Part shown: positions 17,072 through 24,778 of the stretch, piece by piece
Position numbering within the stretch: the first letter of the stretch is position 1
Layout of the letters: the number at the start of each line of letters is the position of its first letter
Origin: Sphingobacteriales bacterium
GTDB lineage: Bacteria > Bacteroidota > Bacteroidia > Sphingobacteriales > Sphingobacteriaceae
Length of the DNA stretch: 64,000 nucleotides
NCBI GenBank assembly: GCA_014763615.1
Contig: JACXVB010000003.1
Coordinates: forward strand, 1-64,000
Reading direction: 5' to 3'
The notes under the pieces: model-generated
The model's input: the letters and a program-made list of their open reading frames with translations, nothing else
Databases searched by the model: none
Told to the model about the DNA's origin: nothing
Made by a program: the position numbers and the translations under genes

Positions 17072-17355
17072 GTTTGAAAATTTTATTTACCGATGAAGCT
17101 TCCGAAATGTTAGTTTCAGTTGTTGCTTTCATTGAAAATAAATGGGGCGAAAACACTGCCAAGAAATTTCTAGACTCAGCTTATCAAACTTTTGAAACGG
17201 TTGCTCGGCAACCTTACCTTTTTAAGGCTTCTTCTCTCGGCAAAGACATCAGAATTGGTTTAATCAATAAAAACTGTTCTTTCTATTATCAGGTTACTGA
17301 TAAAAACATCATTATTTTATTTCTCTGGGATAACAGGCAAAAGGCTTCCTCATAA
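17068..17355 (+). CDS. RelE/ParE-family toxin
   Basis: The 95-residue protein has the RelE/ParE fold order: an N-terminal strand (KILFTDEASEML), two helices (IENKWGENTAKKFLDSAYQTF), the LxxxP motif (ARQPYLF) and C-terminal strands (KNCSFYYQVTDKNIIILFLWDNRQ). Family members are either ribosome-dependent mRNA interferases (RelE) or gyrase poisons (ParE). The sequence alone does not decide which. It is coupled to the small antitoxin gene before it and followed 60 nt later by ruvX. Confidence 0.85.
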   Translation: MSLKILFTDEASEMLVSVVAFIENKWGENTAKKFLDSAYQTFETVARQPYLFKASSLGKDIRIGLINKNCSFYYQVTDKNIIILFLWDNRQKASS

Positions 17356-17415
17356 TTTTTTAGCTTTGTAAAAAAAGCCTTCAGCATTTTGCTCTAGGGC
17401 TTCAGCTTAAAAAAT

Positions 17416-17838
17416 ATGCCTCGTTTAATGTCTTTTGATTTTGGAACCAAGCGTTTGGGGATTGCGGTGACGGATCCTCTACAAATGATTGCGACGGGTT
17501 TAACCACCATCCACCCAAAAGATATCATCGAATTTTTAAAAAAGTATTTACAAACGGAGCAAATCGAAAAATTTATTGTTGGTGAGCCCAAACAAATGGA
17601 TGGTAGTGCCTCGCAATCTGCACCCCAAGTAAAAGGTTTTGTGACGATTTTAAAAAAGCACTTCCCAGAAATTGAAGTGGAAATGTTAGATGAAAGATTT
17701 ACCTCAAAAATGGCATCAGCAACTATTGCGCAAAGCGGGTTAAAAAAATTAGACCGTCAGAAAAAAGAATTGGTTGATACCATTTCTGCGGTAATTATTT
17801 TACAATCTTATCTAGAGAAAAAAAACTTTACCTTTTAA
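17416..17838 (+). CDS. ruvX: Holliday junction resolvase-like protein RuvX (YqgF)
   Basis: The 140-residue RNase H-fold protein begins MPRLMSFDFGTKRLGIAVTD, the defining YqgF motif with its first catalytic Asp, and continues with VGEPKQMDGSASQ, LDERFTSKMA and a C-terminal Asp in VDTISAVIIL. Family members process Holliday junctions or pre-16S rRNA. The spacing to recQ is 1 nt, so the two DNA-metabolism genes form an operon, possibly also read from the toxin-antitoxin promoter upstream. Confidence 0.94.
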   Translation: MPRLMSFDFGTKRLGIAVTDPLQMIATGLTTIHPKDIIEFLKKYLQTEQIEKFIVGEPKQMDGSASQSAPQVKGFVTILKKHFPEIEVEMLDERFTSKMASATIAQSGLKKLDRQKKELVDTISAVIILQSYLEKKNFTF

Positions 17839-17839
17839 A

Positions 17840-19951
17840 ATGATTGCTCCTCAAACACTCCTCAAAAAACACTTCGGTTACGAAAAATTTCGACCACAGC
17901 AGGAAGAAATTATTGAGCAAGTTTTAAGCGGAGCCGATGCCTTGGTTTTAATGCCTACCGGCGGAGGAAAATCACTTTGTTTTCAAATCCCAGCCTTGAT
18001 GTTGGATGGTACAGCCATTGTAATTTCCCCTTTAATTTCTTTAATGAAAGACCAGGTGGACGCCCTAAGGAGCAATGGTATTTCGGCAGCATTTTACAAT
18101 AGCTCGCAAAATTTTGAAGAGCAACAGTATATTTTAGATGCTTGCCATCGGGGCGAGATTAAGCTGCTTTACATCTCGCCAGAAAAGCTGCTTTCTGATA
18201 TAGAAATTATCACAAAAGCCTGTAAGCCTAGTTTATTTGCCATTGATGAGGCACATTGCGTATCGGCTTGGGGACATGATTTTAGACCAGAATATACGAA
18301 ACTTGGTTTTTTGAGAGATCGATTTCCGCAGATCCCTTTTATGGCTTTAACTGCTACGGCTGATAAACACACTCGCAGAGACATCATCAAACAATTAAAA
18401 CTCAAAAATCCTCAAACTTTTCTAAGCTCTTTCGACAGGAAAAACCTGAGTTTGGAAGTGAAAATCGGTATAAAACCAAAAGAAAAAATTAAAGAAATCA
18501 TTGATTTTATCGAAGATAGAGACGGCCAAAGTGGGATTATTTATTGCCTGAGCAGAAAGAAATGTGAAGAAACTTTTGAGGCTTTGAAAAATGAAGGCAT
18601 CAACGCCATGTTTTACCATGCAGGGATGAGTAGCGAAGCTCGATCAAGTGTTCAGGAGCGATTTATCAATGATGATTTACAAGTGATTTGCGCCACCATT
18701 GCCTTCGGTATGGGGATTGATAAATCGAACGTTCGGTGGGTGATTCATTTTAATTTGCCCAAAAATATCGAAGGTTATTATCAGGAAATTGGAAGAGCCG
18801 GACGTGATGGTTTACCCTCAGAAACTATTCTTTATTACAACTATGCCGATTTGCAAATCCTCAACAAATTTGCCGGAGAAGGAGCTATGGCTGAGGTGAA
18901 TCTAGAAAAACTGAAACGCATTCAGCAGTATGCAGAGGCCGATAGTTGCCGAAGAAAAATCTTGCTCAATTATTTTTCGGAAAATCCTGACAAAGACTGT
19001 GGTAATTGTGATGTCTGTAAAAATCCTCGCCAGCATTTTGATGGAACAATTATCGTACAAAAAGCCTTATCAGCGATTGTGAGAACAGGCGAAAAAGAGA
19101 GCGGAAGTATGATTATTGATGTTTTACGAGGCTCTAAGAGACAAGAAATTATTGCCGAAGGTTATGATAAAATAAAAACTCATGGCGCTGGAGCCGAAAT
19201 ACCCGCATTAGATTGGCAACGATACCTCATGCAAATGCTCAACCTCGGGATTATTGAGATGGCTTACGATGAAAATTTTGCTTTAAAAGTTACACCATTT
19301 GGCAAAGAGATTTTATACAATAAAAGAAAAATTGACTTAACCGTATTGCAGGTTTTCCAAGCATCAGATAAAAAAGAGAAAACTAAAAAAACATCCACTT
19401 TTAGTGCAGATGAAGAACTGTTTAATCATTTACGCAAAATAAGAAGAGATTTTGCGGTAGAAGAAAACGTTCCGGCTTATGTGATTTTCTCCGATGCCAC
19501 TTTAGACGAAATGGCTAAACAAAAACCAATGACGGAAAGCGATTTATTATTAATTTCTGGTGTTGGTGAACATAAATTATTAAAATACGGACAAGCTTTT
19601 TTAAACGCTATTATAGATTTCTCGCCCGCATCTAACAAAAAAAGTAAAAGCGATACTTATCTAGAAACATTCAACCTTTACCAGAAAAACATCCCAATTC
19701 CGGAGATTGCTAAACAAAGAAATTTGGCCGAAACCACCATTTATTCTCATATCGCTCAGCTTTATTTATCTGGAAAAATAGAGAGTTTAAAAAGCTTTGT
19801 AAATGAAGATGAAATTGTACAAGTAAAAGAAGCTTTGGATATTGTTGGAGAAAGTAAGGCTTTAAAACCCATTTATGAGCAACTCAAAGAAGCGATTCCT
19901 TACCATAAAATTAGAATGGCTTTGGCTGTTTTGGAGAAAAGAACTCATTAA
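17840..19951 (+). CDS. recQ: ATP-dependent DNA helicase RecQ
   Basis: This superfamily 2 3'-5' DNA helicase acts in recombination and replication-fork repair. The 703-residue protein shows the full bacterial RecQ layout: Walker A MPTGGGKSLCF (about 37-47), DEAH box AIDEAHCVSAWGHDFRPEY (about 133-152), motif VI QEIGRAGRDG, the zinc-binding Cys cluster CRRKI...CGNCDVC, the RQC winged helix, the HRDC domain (about 525-595) and a C-terminal helix-turn-helix-like segment (IPEIAKQRNLAETTIYSHI) common in Bacteroidetes RecQ. Its end is followed at once by an intergenic repeat. Confidence 0.96.
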   Translation: MIAPQTLLKKHFGYEKFRPQQEEIIEQVLSGADALVLMPTGGGKSLCFQIPALMLDGTAIVISPLISLMKDQVDALRSNGISAAFYNSSQNFEEQQYILDACHRGEIKLLYISPEKLLSDIEIITKACKPSLFAIDEAHCVSAWGHDFRPEYTKLGFLRDRFPQIPFMALTATADKHTRRDIIKQLKLKNPQTFLSSFDRKNLSLEVKIGIKPKEKIKEIIDFIEDRDGQSGIIYCLSRKKCEETFEALKNEGINAMFYHAGMSSEARSSVQERFINDDLQVICATIAFGMGIDKSNVRWVIHFNLPKNIEGYYQEIGRAGRDGLPSETILYYNYADLQILNKFAGEGAMAEVNLEKLKRIQQYAEADSCRRKILLNYFSENPDKDCGNCDVCKNPRQHFDGTIIVQKALSAIVRTGEKESGSMIIDVLRGSKRQEIIAEGYDKIKTHGAGAEIPALDWQRYLMQMLNLGIIEMAYDENFALKVTPFGKEILYNKRKIDLTVLQVFQASDKKEKTKKTSTFSADEELFNHLRKIRRDFAVEENVPAYVIFSDATLDEMAKQKPMTESDLLLISGVGEHKLLKYGQAFLNAIIDFSPASNKKSKSDTYLETFNLYQKNIPIPEIAKQRNLAETTIYSHIAQLYLSGKIESLKSFVNEDEIVQVKEALDIVGESKALKPIYEQLKEAIPYHKIRMALAVLEKRTH

Positions 19952-19956
19952 AATTT

Positions 19957-20063
19957 GGGCGTTCCCCAAGGGTCGGGCTTTCCCTGTCCGTTCCTTTCAG
20001 GCGGGCGCTCATATTACATAGGCATTAGCCACAAGCCGGTATTTGCTTCAATCCCTAACGCGA
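19957..20063. repeat. GC-richer intergenic repeat, copy 1
   Basis: A stretch markedly richer in G and C than its surroundings fills the gap between the convergent recQ and metallophosphoesterase stops. It begins GGGCGTTCCCCAAGGGTCGG and ends AATCCCTAACGCGAG. Its core at 20021-20042 (GGCATTAGCCACAAGCCGGT and two more bases) reappears with a single difference at 56027-56048. Elements of this style recur in intergenic regions of Bacteroidetes genomes. A 66-codon open frame through it looks non-coding. Confidence 0.65.
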
Positions 20064-20064
20064 G

Positions 20065-21267
20065 TTACTTTTTTCTTAATTCTAAAACCGTAATCTCTGG
20101 CCAGATACCTACTCTCCCTGAAAAACCTAAAAATCCAAAACCACGGTTTACATAAAGATAGCTTCCCATTTCTTCTTTCAAGCCAGACCAATGTTTGTAA
20201 CGCAAAGAAACCGGGCTCCATTTTAGACCAAAAGCTTCAAAACCAAATTGCATTCCGTGAGTATGACCGCTTAAGGTGAGGTGAATTTTAGAAGGATAAG
20301 TTTTCACTTGCGCATCAAAATGAGAAGGATCATGCGAAAGCAAAATCTTAAAATCGTTTGTTTTTGTTTCGGCTAAAGCCCGATCTAAATCTCCCCTTTC
20401 ACCAAAACCCACACCCCAATTTTCTACTCCAGCTAAAATGATTTTATCTCCTTCTTTCTCAATTTCTATATGCTCATCCAACAATAAATTAAAGCCAATT
20501 TTTTGATGATGCCTTTTCAAATCCTCCAGATTTTCTTGCTTTTTTGCCTCACTTGGCCATTGGATATAATCACCATAATCATGATTTCCTAAGATAGAAA
20601 ATTGCCCATATTTAGCTTTGATTTGAGCAAACATCGAAATCCAAGGAACAATTTCAGATGATTTATTATTCACCAAATCGCCAGTAAAAACAAACAAGTC
20701 GGAGTTTTGAGCTTTAATTAAATCAATCCCTTTTTGAACACCTTTAACACTATCAAAACTTCCGGAATGCACATCAGAAATTTGGGTAATGGTAAAGCCA
20801 TCAAAAGCCTTAGGTAAATCATCAAAAAATAAAACCTGTTTAATCACCCGATATCGATATTTCCCCCTAATCATGCCATAAGCGAAAAGCAAAATCATCA
20901 AAACAAAAGCAAAAGCCGCAGCTAAACAAAACCCGTAAATGTGAGTAGCAAATGAAAATCCAAAAAAATGAAGGATGAACTTGGTGAAATCCCCAAGAAT
21001 TAAAACAATTGAAAACAAAATCTCGGAAACAGTAAAACCCACAAAAGCATGTATCCCGATTTTAAAAAACCAATCTTGATGAAGGTTAGAAAACCTAAAA
21101 AGTGCTGCCACAAATGAAACCAAAACAAGCGTAACTACACTGAAAAACAGTGTTTCAAACTGCTTTGATGGAAACAAAACTGCAAAACCGCTAAAAACAT
21201 AAGCATTTAAAATGGCTAGAAATGCTATAAAAACGAGGATAGGTAAAACGCTGATTCTTCTTCTCAT
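20065..21267 (-). CDS. Membrane-anchored metallophosphoesterase (YkuE-like)
   Basis: A calcineurin-like phosphoesterase with an N-terminal membrane region. About 150 residues contain four or five hydrophobic segments, followed by the catalytic domain with QISDVHSG, FVFTGDLVNN, ILGNHDYGDY, LLSHDPSHFD and LSGHTHGMQFG, so the whole two-metal site is present. Similar proteins in other bacteria act on UDP-diacylglucosamine-type or phospholipid substrates, but the actual substrate here is unknown. I start it at the ATG at 21267 (400 residues) and not at 21297, because a perfect -7 box (TACCTTTG) lies at 21283-21276, downstream of the longer start. Confidence 0.88.
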   Translation of the reverse strand: MRRRISVLPILVFIAFLAILNAYVFSGFAVLFPSKQFETLFFSVVTLVLVSFVAALFRFSNLHQDWFFKIGIHAFVGFTVSEILFSIVLILGDFTKFILHFFGFSFATHIYGFCLAAAFAFVLMILLFAYGMIRGKYRYRVIKQVLFFDDLPKAFDGFTITQISDVHSGSFDSVKGVQKGIDLIKAQNSDLFVFTGDLVNNKSSEIVPWISMFAQIKAKYGQFSILGNHDYGDYIQWPSEAKKQENLEDLKRHHQKIGFNLLLDEHIEIEKEGDKIILAGVENWGVGFGERGDLDRALAETKTNDFKILLSHDPSHFDAQVKTYPSKIHLTLSGHTHGMQFGFEAFGLKWSPVSLRYKHWSGLKEEMGSYLYVNRGFGFLGFSGRVGIWPEITVLELRKK

Positions 21268-21275
21268 CAAGGATG

Positions 21276-21283
21276 CAAAGGTA
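21276..21283 (-). promoter_or_regulatory. -7 box of metallophosphoesterase gene
   Basis: On the minus strand TACCTTTG matches TAnnTTTG and ends 8 nt before the ATG at 21267, leaving little or no leader. It argues against the longer open-frame start at 21297. Confidence 0.5.
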
Positions 21284-21305
21284 GATGAGAAAAACAACTA
21301 ATAAG

Positions 21306-22400
21306 TCAGTTAAAAATCAATTTCAATTTCCCCCAAAGCTCATTATCAAATGCTGAAACACTTGCAAATGGATTACCAGCACTATTCCCCATCCTGATGA
21401 TGACCAAATTTTTAGATGGGATAACATAAATTTTTTGATCGTTTTTTCCTAAGGCAGCAAATAAATCTGACGGGGCATTAGGAATAAGCTCATCTGAAAA
21501 AACAAACTGAGTAGAAGGGAGCATGTGGCTATTTTTACCGTTTAACCAAGTTAAATATCCATAACTTAAATTTATATTTTGAGAAGTATTGACTTGGCTA
21601 TTAAAATAATTCTGATCACTCAAAATGGGCGTTGTGTCCCAATATCCTTTATTTAGCAAGAGCAAACCAAATCTTGCCATACTTCTAGCATTGCTGTAAA
21701 AAACGTTATTTGAATTTGGCGTTTTGATCCAAAAACCATTCATTCCAATTTTGTCTCTTATCTTTTCTTGAAAATAGGCATTGTAAGACTTCCCACTAGC
21801 TTTTTCAACAACTTGATCTAATAAAGTGTAGGCTGCATTATAATAAGCCCACCGAGTTCCTGCGTCGGCTTTGTAAATCAGGCAACTCGGTAAAGTGCAA
21901 TCTGGGTCTGGCACACCGTCGTTTAAACCCGTGGTCATGGTTAACTGATTTTTGATAGTAATGAGATTTTCCTTTTCGAGAGGAGCAGAGGTCCATCCGG
22001 TACCTAAATAAGTTGAAGTTTTATCATTGATGTTTAAAATACCTTCCTTTTGCGCAATGCCAACTAAAAACCCTGTCATGGTTTTCCCGGCTGATGCCCA
22101 ATACCACAAACTATCTGAAGTAAAAGTTCCAAAATACTGCTCGGTAACTATTTTACCATCTTTCAAAACAATAAAGGCTTTGGTGTTTTTACTCTCTAAG
22201 TAAGGAAATAGATTATTTAATTCCGTTACATTCCAGCCTAAAGCCGCAGCCGACTCAGTTTGCCAATCATTGCTATTAATTGGAGGGAAATATAAAGTTG
22301 TATTTGATGTATCAGGTTGCGGATTATTCTTTTTACACCCCAAAAATAGGCCACTTACAATCAATATTAGCCATAAAGTTTTGAATCCTCTCATAGTCAA
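21306..22400 (-). CDS. Serine hydrolase lipoprotein, beta-lactamase/class C family
   Basis: A 364-residue lipoprotein (lipobox LFLGC, Cys22) of the penicillin-binding/class C beta-lactamase superfamily. The nucleophile motif SxxK is present as SAGK (Ser103, Lys106), the second motif as YYNAAY, and the fold markers MARFGLLLLNKGYW and LSYGYLTWLNG follow. Such proteins are esterases or peptidases more often than true beta-lactamases. Methionine 3 (22394) is an equally possible start. It lies 8 nt before the metallophosphoesterase's upstream open frame and may share a transcript with it, although that gene also has its own -7 box. Confidence 0.87.
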   Translation of the reverse strand: MTMRGFKTLWLILIVSGLFLGCKKNNPQPDTSNTTLYFPPINSNDWQTESAAALGWNVTELNNLFPYLESKNTKAFIVLKDGKIVTEQYFGTFTSDSLWYWASAGKTMTGFLVGIAQKEGILNINDKTSTYLGTGWTSAPLEKENLITIKNQLTMTTGLNDGVPDPDCTLPSCLIYKADAGTRWAYYNAAYTLLDQVVEKASGKSYNAYFQEKIRDKIGMNGFWIKTPNSNNVFYSNARSMARFGLLLLNKGYWDTTPILSDQNYFNSQVNTSQNINLSYGYLTWLNGKNSHMLPSTQFVFSDELIPNAPSDLFAALGKNDQKIYVIPSKNLVIIRMGNSAGNPFASVSAFDNELWGKLKLIFN

Positions 22401-22478
22401 TTTTTCCTTTTGGATAGCATTTTATAATGATGGTTTAACGAAAAGAATAAGCAAAGCGTTTCATTATCGAAAATGTTA

Positions 22479-22514
22479 TTAATAAAAAAGCCCAAAAAAT
22501 TAATCTTGGGCTTC
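22479..22514 (-). terminator. Terminator of hicAB; left copy of a 36-bp direct repeat
   Basis: An AAGCCCAA...TTGGGCTT hairpin with a U run on the minus strand, 33 nt after the hicB stop. The 36-bp segment is identical to 23157-23192 except at one position, so the terminator seems to have been copied rather than evolved separately. Confidence 0.8.
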
Positions 22515-22547
22515 AAATTATTTATAACCGACCTAAATATTTTCAGA

Positions 22548-22928
22548 TTAGGCATAAATATGAACGTCCTTTAGCTCCTCCGCCAAAATATGTAGCGTAC
22601 TTTCTAGTTTCCTTGCTTGATATTCGGACGGATGTTTAACCTGTGAAGCATATTGTCTTAAAAGCGCAGAATTTATTCCAGCCCTATCTGCAACTTTAGA
22701 TATATTCAAATAATCAAACTTTTTAAACAAAGCTGAAATGTCAAATTGAACATCAAATTCGTTTACCTCTATATCTTCAATCTCAAATATGGCGATTTGC
22801 ATTTTATCAATTAGTTTTTGAATAGTTTCTCCTGTTTCAAAAATCAAATTATTATTTACATCTACACGTCCCCAAAAGACTCCGTCAACAGCCTTTTCTA
22901 CAACTAATATCAATTTTTCTTTCAACAT
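22548..22928 (-). CDS. hicB: HicB-type antitoxin with C-terminal helix-turn-helix
   Basis: A 126-residue antitoxin. The N-terminal part has the HicB-like degraded RNase H-type strands (LILVVEKAVDGVFWGRVDV, about 5-25), and the C-terminal part is a helix-turn-helix (LNISKVADRAGINSALLRQY, about 74-93) for operator binding, ending in ILAEELKDVHIYA. It should bind HicA and repress the module. It follows hicA with a 4-nt gap. The gene order toxin then antitoxin is normal for hicAB. Confidence 0.88.
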   Translation of the reverse strand: MLKEKLILVVEKAVDGVFWGRVDVNNNLIFETGETIQKLIDKMQIAIFEIEDIEVNEFDVQFDISALFKKFDYLNISKVADRAGINSALLRQYASQVKHPSEYQARKLESTLHILAEELKDVHIYA

Positions 22929-22932
22929 TATT

Positions 22933-23118
22933 TTATTTTTTTAATCCTGCTTGTTTTAAAATTGAATTTAAAGTTCCTACCGGAATATCTCCTGAATGAT
23001 TTGGAAGAGTGACCTTCCCCTTTTTAAAATCATGTGTTAGTTGAATGTGGCTTCCTTTCTGGTTTTTAATTTGCCACCCATCTTGCTTTAAAATTTTAAG
23101 CACCTCTTTAACTTTCAC
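22933..23118 (-). CDS. hicA: HicA mRNA-interferase toxin
   Basis: A 61-residue double-stranded-RNA-binding-fold toxin that cleaves mRNA. The GTG at 23118 gives MKVKEVLKILKQDGWQIKNQ, the standard HicA start. The catalytic His is in KGSHIQL, followed by KGKVTLPNHSGDIPVGTLNSI. An upstream in-frame TTG at 23133 would place the start inside the operator-like dyad and is less likely. A near-consensus -7 box, TACCTTTA (23129-23122), ends 3 nt before the GTG. Confidence 0.9.
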   Translation of the reverse strand: MKVKEVLKILKQDGWQIKNQKGSHIQLTHDFKKGKVTLPNHSGDIPVGTLNSILKQAGLKK

Positions 23119-23121
23119 AAA

Positions 23122-23142
23122 TAAAGGTAGCAATAATGCTAC
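23122..23142 (-). promoter_or_regulatory. hicAB promoter with overlapping palindrome
   Basis: The perfect dyad GTAGCA-ATAA-TGCTAC (23127-23142) overlaps the -7 box TACCTTTA (23129-23122) just before the hicA GTG. HicB proteins with helix-turn-helix domains repress their own promoters, so this is the likely operator. Confidence 0.55.
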
Positions 23143-23156
23143 TTATAAAGAAATTT

Positions 23157-23192
23157 TTAATAAAAAAGCCCAAGAAATTAATCTTGGGCTTC
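23157..23192 (-). terminator. Terminator of ffh; right copy of the 36-bp direct repeat
   Basis: A 10-bp stem AAGCCCAAGA/TCTTGGGCTT with an AATTAA loop and a U run on the minus strand, 38 nt after the ffh stop. It is nearly identical over 36 bp to the terminator beyond hicB. Confidence 0.85.
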
Positions 23193-23230
23193 GTCTTTAT
23201 ACTTTTTACTTTCAATTTTTTACTCATAAA

Positions 23231-24574
23231 CTAACGCATTCCGCCGGGCATTCCCTTCATCATTTTTTGCATTTTAGCCATTGCCGATGGATCTGAGAAT
23301 TGTTTCATCACCTTGCGCATATCTTCAAATTGCTTGATGAGTTTATTTACTTCTGCTAAATCATTTCCACTACCTTTTGCAATTCGATTTCTACGACTTT
23401 GGTTAATGCTGTCTGGGTTTTCACGCTCATAAGGTGTCATAGATTGAATGATAGATTCGATACCTTTAAAAGCATCATCATCAATATCTACATTCTTCAT
23501 CATTTTACCCACACCCGGAATCATGCCCATTAAATCTTTGATATTACCCATCTTTTTGATTTGCTGGATTTGGCTCAAGAAATCGTTAAAATCAAATTTA
23601 TTTTTTCGGATTTTCTTTTGTAAAGCAGCCGCTTCCTTTTCATCAAATTGCTGTTGCGCTCTTTCTACCAAAGAAATCACATCCCCCATACCCAAAATAC
23701 GAGAAGCCATTCTATCCGGATAGAAAACATCTAGCGCATCCATTTTCTCTCCGGTACCTACAAACTTAATCGGTTTGTTGACTACAGATTTGATTGATAA
23801 AGCCGCACCACCTCGAGTATCGCCATCCAATTTGGTTAACACTACTCCGGTAAAATCTAATCTATCATTAAACGCTTTGGCTGTATTTACCGCATCCTGA
23901 CCGGTCATGGAATCTACTACAAATAAAATCTCTTGAGGTTGAGTCGCTCTTTTTACTTCAGCAATCTCATCCATCAAGGCATCATCTAAAGTTAAACGAC
24001 CAGCCGTATCTATAATGATAATATTGTTTCCGTTTTTCTTACCGTGAGCAATCCCTTCCAGCGCAATTTCAACCGGATTTTTAGATTCTCTATTCGTATA
24101 AACTTCTGCCCCAACTTGTCCGGCTAAAACCTCCAATTGGTCTATTGCCGCAGGACGATAAACGTCGCCAGCTACCAATAAAGGTTTTTTTCCTTTTTGA
24201 GATTTGAGGTAAAAAGCCAATTTTCCAGTAAAAGTAGTTTTACCCGCACCATTTAATCCGGCAATTAAAATAACCGTTGGATTGGTTTTGATATTGAGCT
24301 CTTCTACACTACCGCCCATTAAAGCGGTAAGCTCATCATTCATGATTTTGGTGAGCAACTGCCCTGGAGAAATTGCAGTCAGTACGTTTTGCCCTAAAGC
24401 CTTTTGCTTCACCTCTTCTGTGAAAGTTTTCGCAGTTTTAAAGTTAACGTCGGCATCTAAAAGAGCTTTTCTAATCTCTTTCATGGTTTCTGCTACGTTA
24501 ATTTCGGAAATACTTCCTTGCCCTTTTAATACTTTAAATGCTCCTTCGAGCTTATCCTGAAGATTATCAAACAT
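23231..24574 (-). CDS. ffh: Signal recognition particle protein Ffh (SRP54)
   Basis: The GTPase of the signal recognition particle binds 4.5S RNA and signal sequences and docks on FtsY. The 447-residue protein has the N domain (1-95), the G domain with the P-loop GLNGAGKTTFTGKLA, DTAGRL and TKLDGDTRGG, and a Met-rich M domain (about 300-447, FDFNDFLSQIQQIKKMG and MMKGMPGGMR). The length is normal. It is monocistronic with its own terminator, and its downstream side is where the hicAB module sits. Confidence 0.97.
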   Translation of the reverse strand: MFDNLQDKLEGAFKVLKGQGSISEINVAETMKEIRKALLDADVNFKTAKTFTEEVKQKALGQNVLTAISPGQLLTKIMNDELTALMGGSVEELNIKTNPTVILIAGLNGAGKTTFTGKLAFYLKSQKGKKPLLVAGDVYRPAAIDQLEVLAGQVGAEVYTNRESKNPVEIALEGIAHGKKNGNNIIIIDTAGRLTLDDALMDEIAEVKRATQPQEILFVVDSMTGQDAVNTAKAFNDRLDFTGVVLTKLDGDTRGGAALSIKSVVNKPIKFVGTGEKMDALDVFYPDRMASRILGMGDVISLVERAQQQFDEKEAAALQKKIRKNKFDFNDFLSQIQQIKKMGNIKDLMGMIPGVGKMMKNVDIDDDAFKGIESIIQSMTPYERENPDSINQSRRNRIAKGSGNDLAEVNKLIKQFEDMRKVMKQFSDPSAMAKMQKMMKGMPGGMR

Positions 24575-24778
24575 GCTTTAATCTTGTTTTATCCTTAAAA
24601 ATTTTGGATTACAAAGTTATCATTTTGAGTGAAAAGATTTTAGCTGTTTTTCTGATTATAAACCGGCTTACTTTAAAATTATCCTTCTCGTTCTTAAAGC
24701 TTTAACAAATTTTAACACTATCAACTGCAACGTTTTTAGGGTAACTCACCTCTAATAACCGAAAACCATATACAAAAC

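Noticed and set aside
17372-17405. A terminator between the toxin gene and ruvX
   Set aside because: The AAGCC/GGCTT arms pair over only five bases with a poor interior and no clean U run, so it was not listed.
19957-20063. The GC-rich island as an insertion sequence
   Set aside because: It is only about 107 bp, with no transposase, no terminal inverted repeats and no target-site duplication seen.
19955-20155. A 66-codon plus-strand open frame after recQ
   Set aside because: It runs through the intergenic repeat and into the antisense of the phosphoesterase gene, with no family resemblance. The repeat explains its unusual composition.
21306-22400. A beta-lactamase resistance gene
   Set aside because: The SxxK and YxN-type motifs are shared by many esterases and peptidases, and the lipoprotein form and context give no support for drug resistance.
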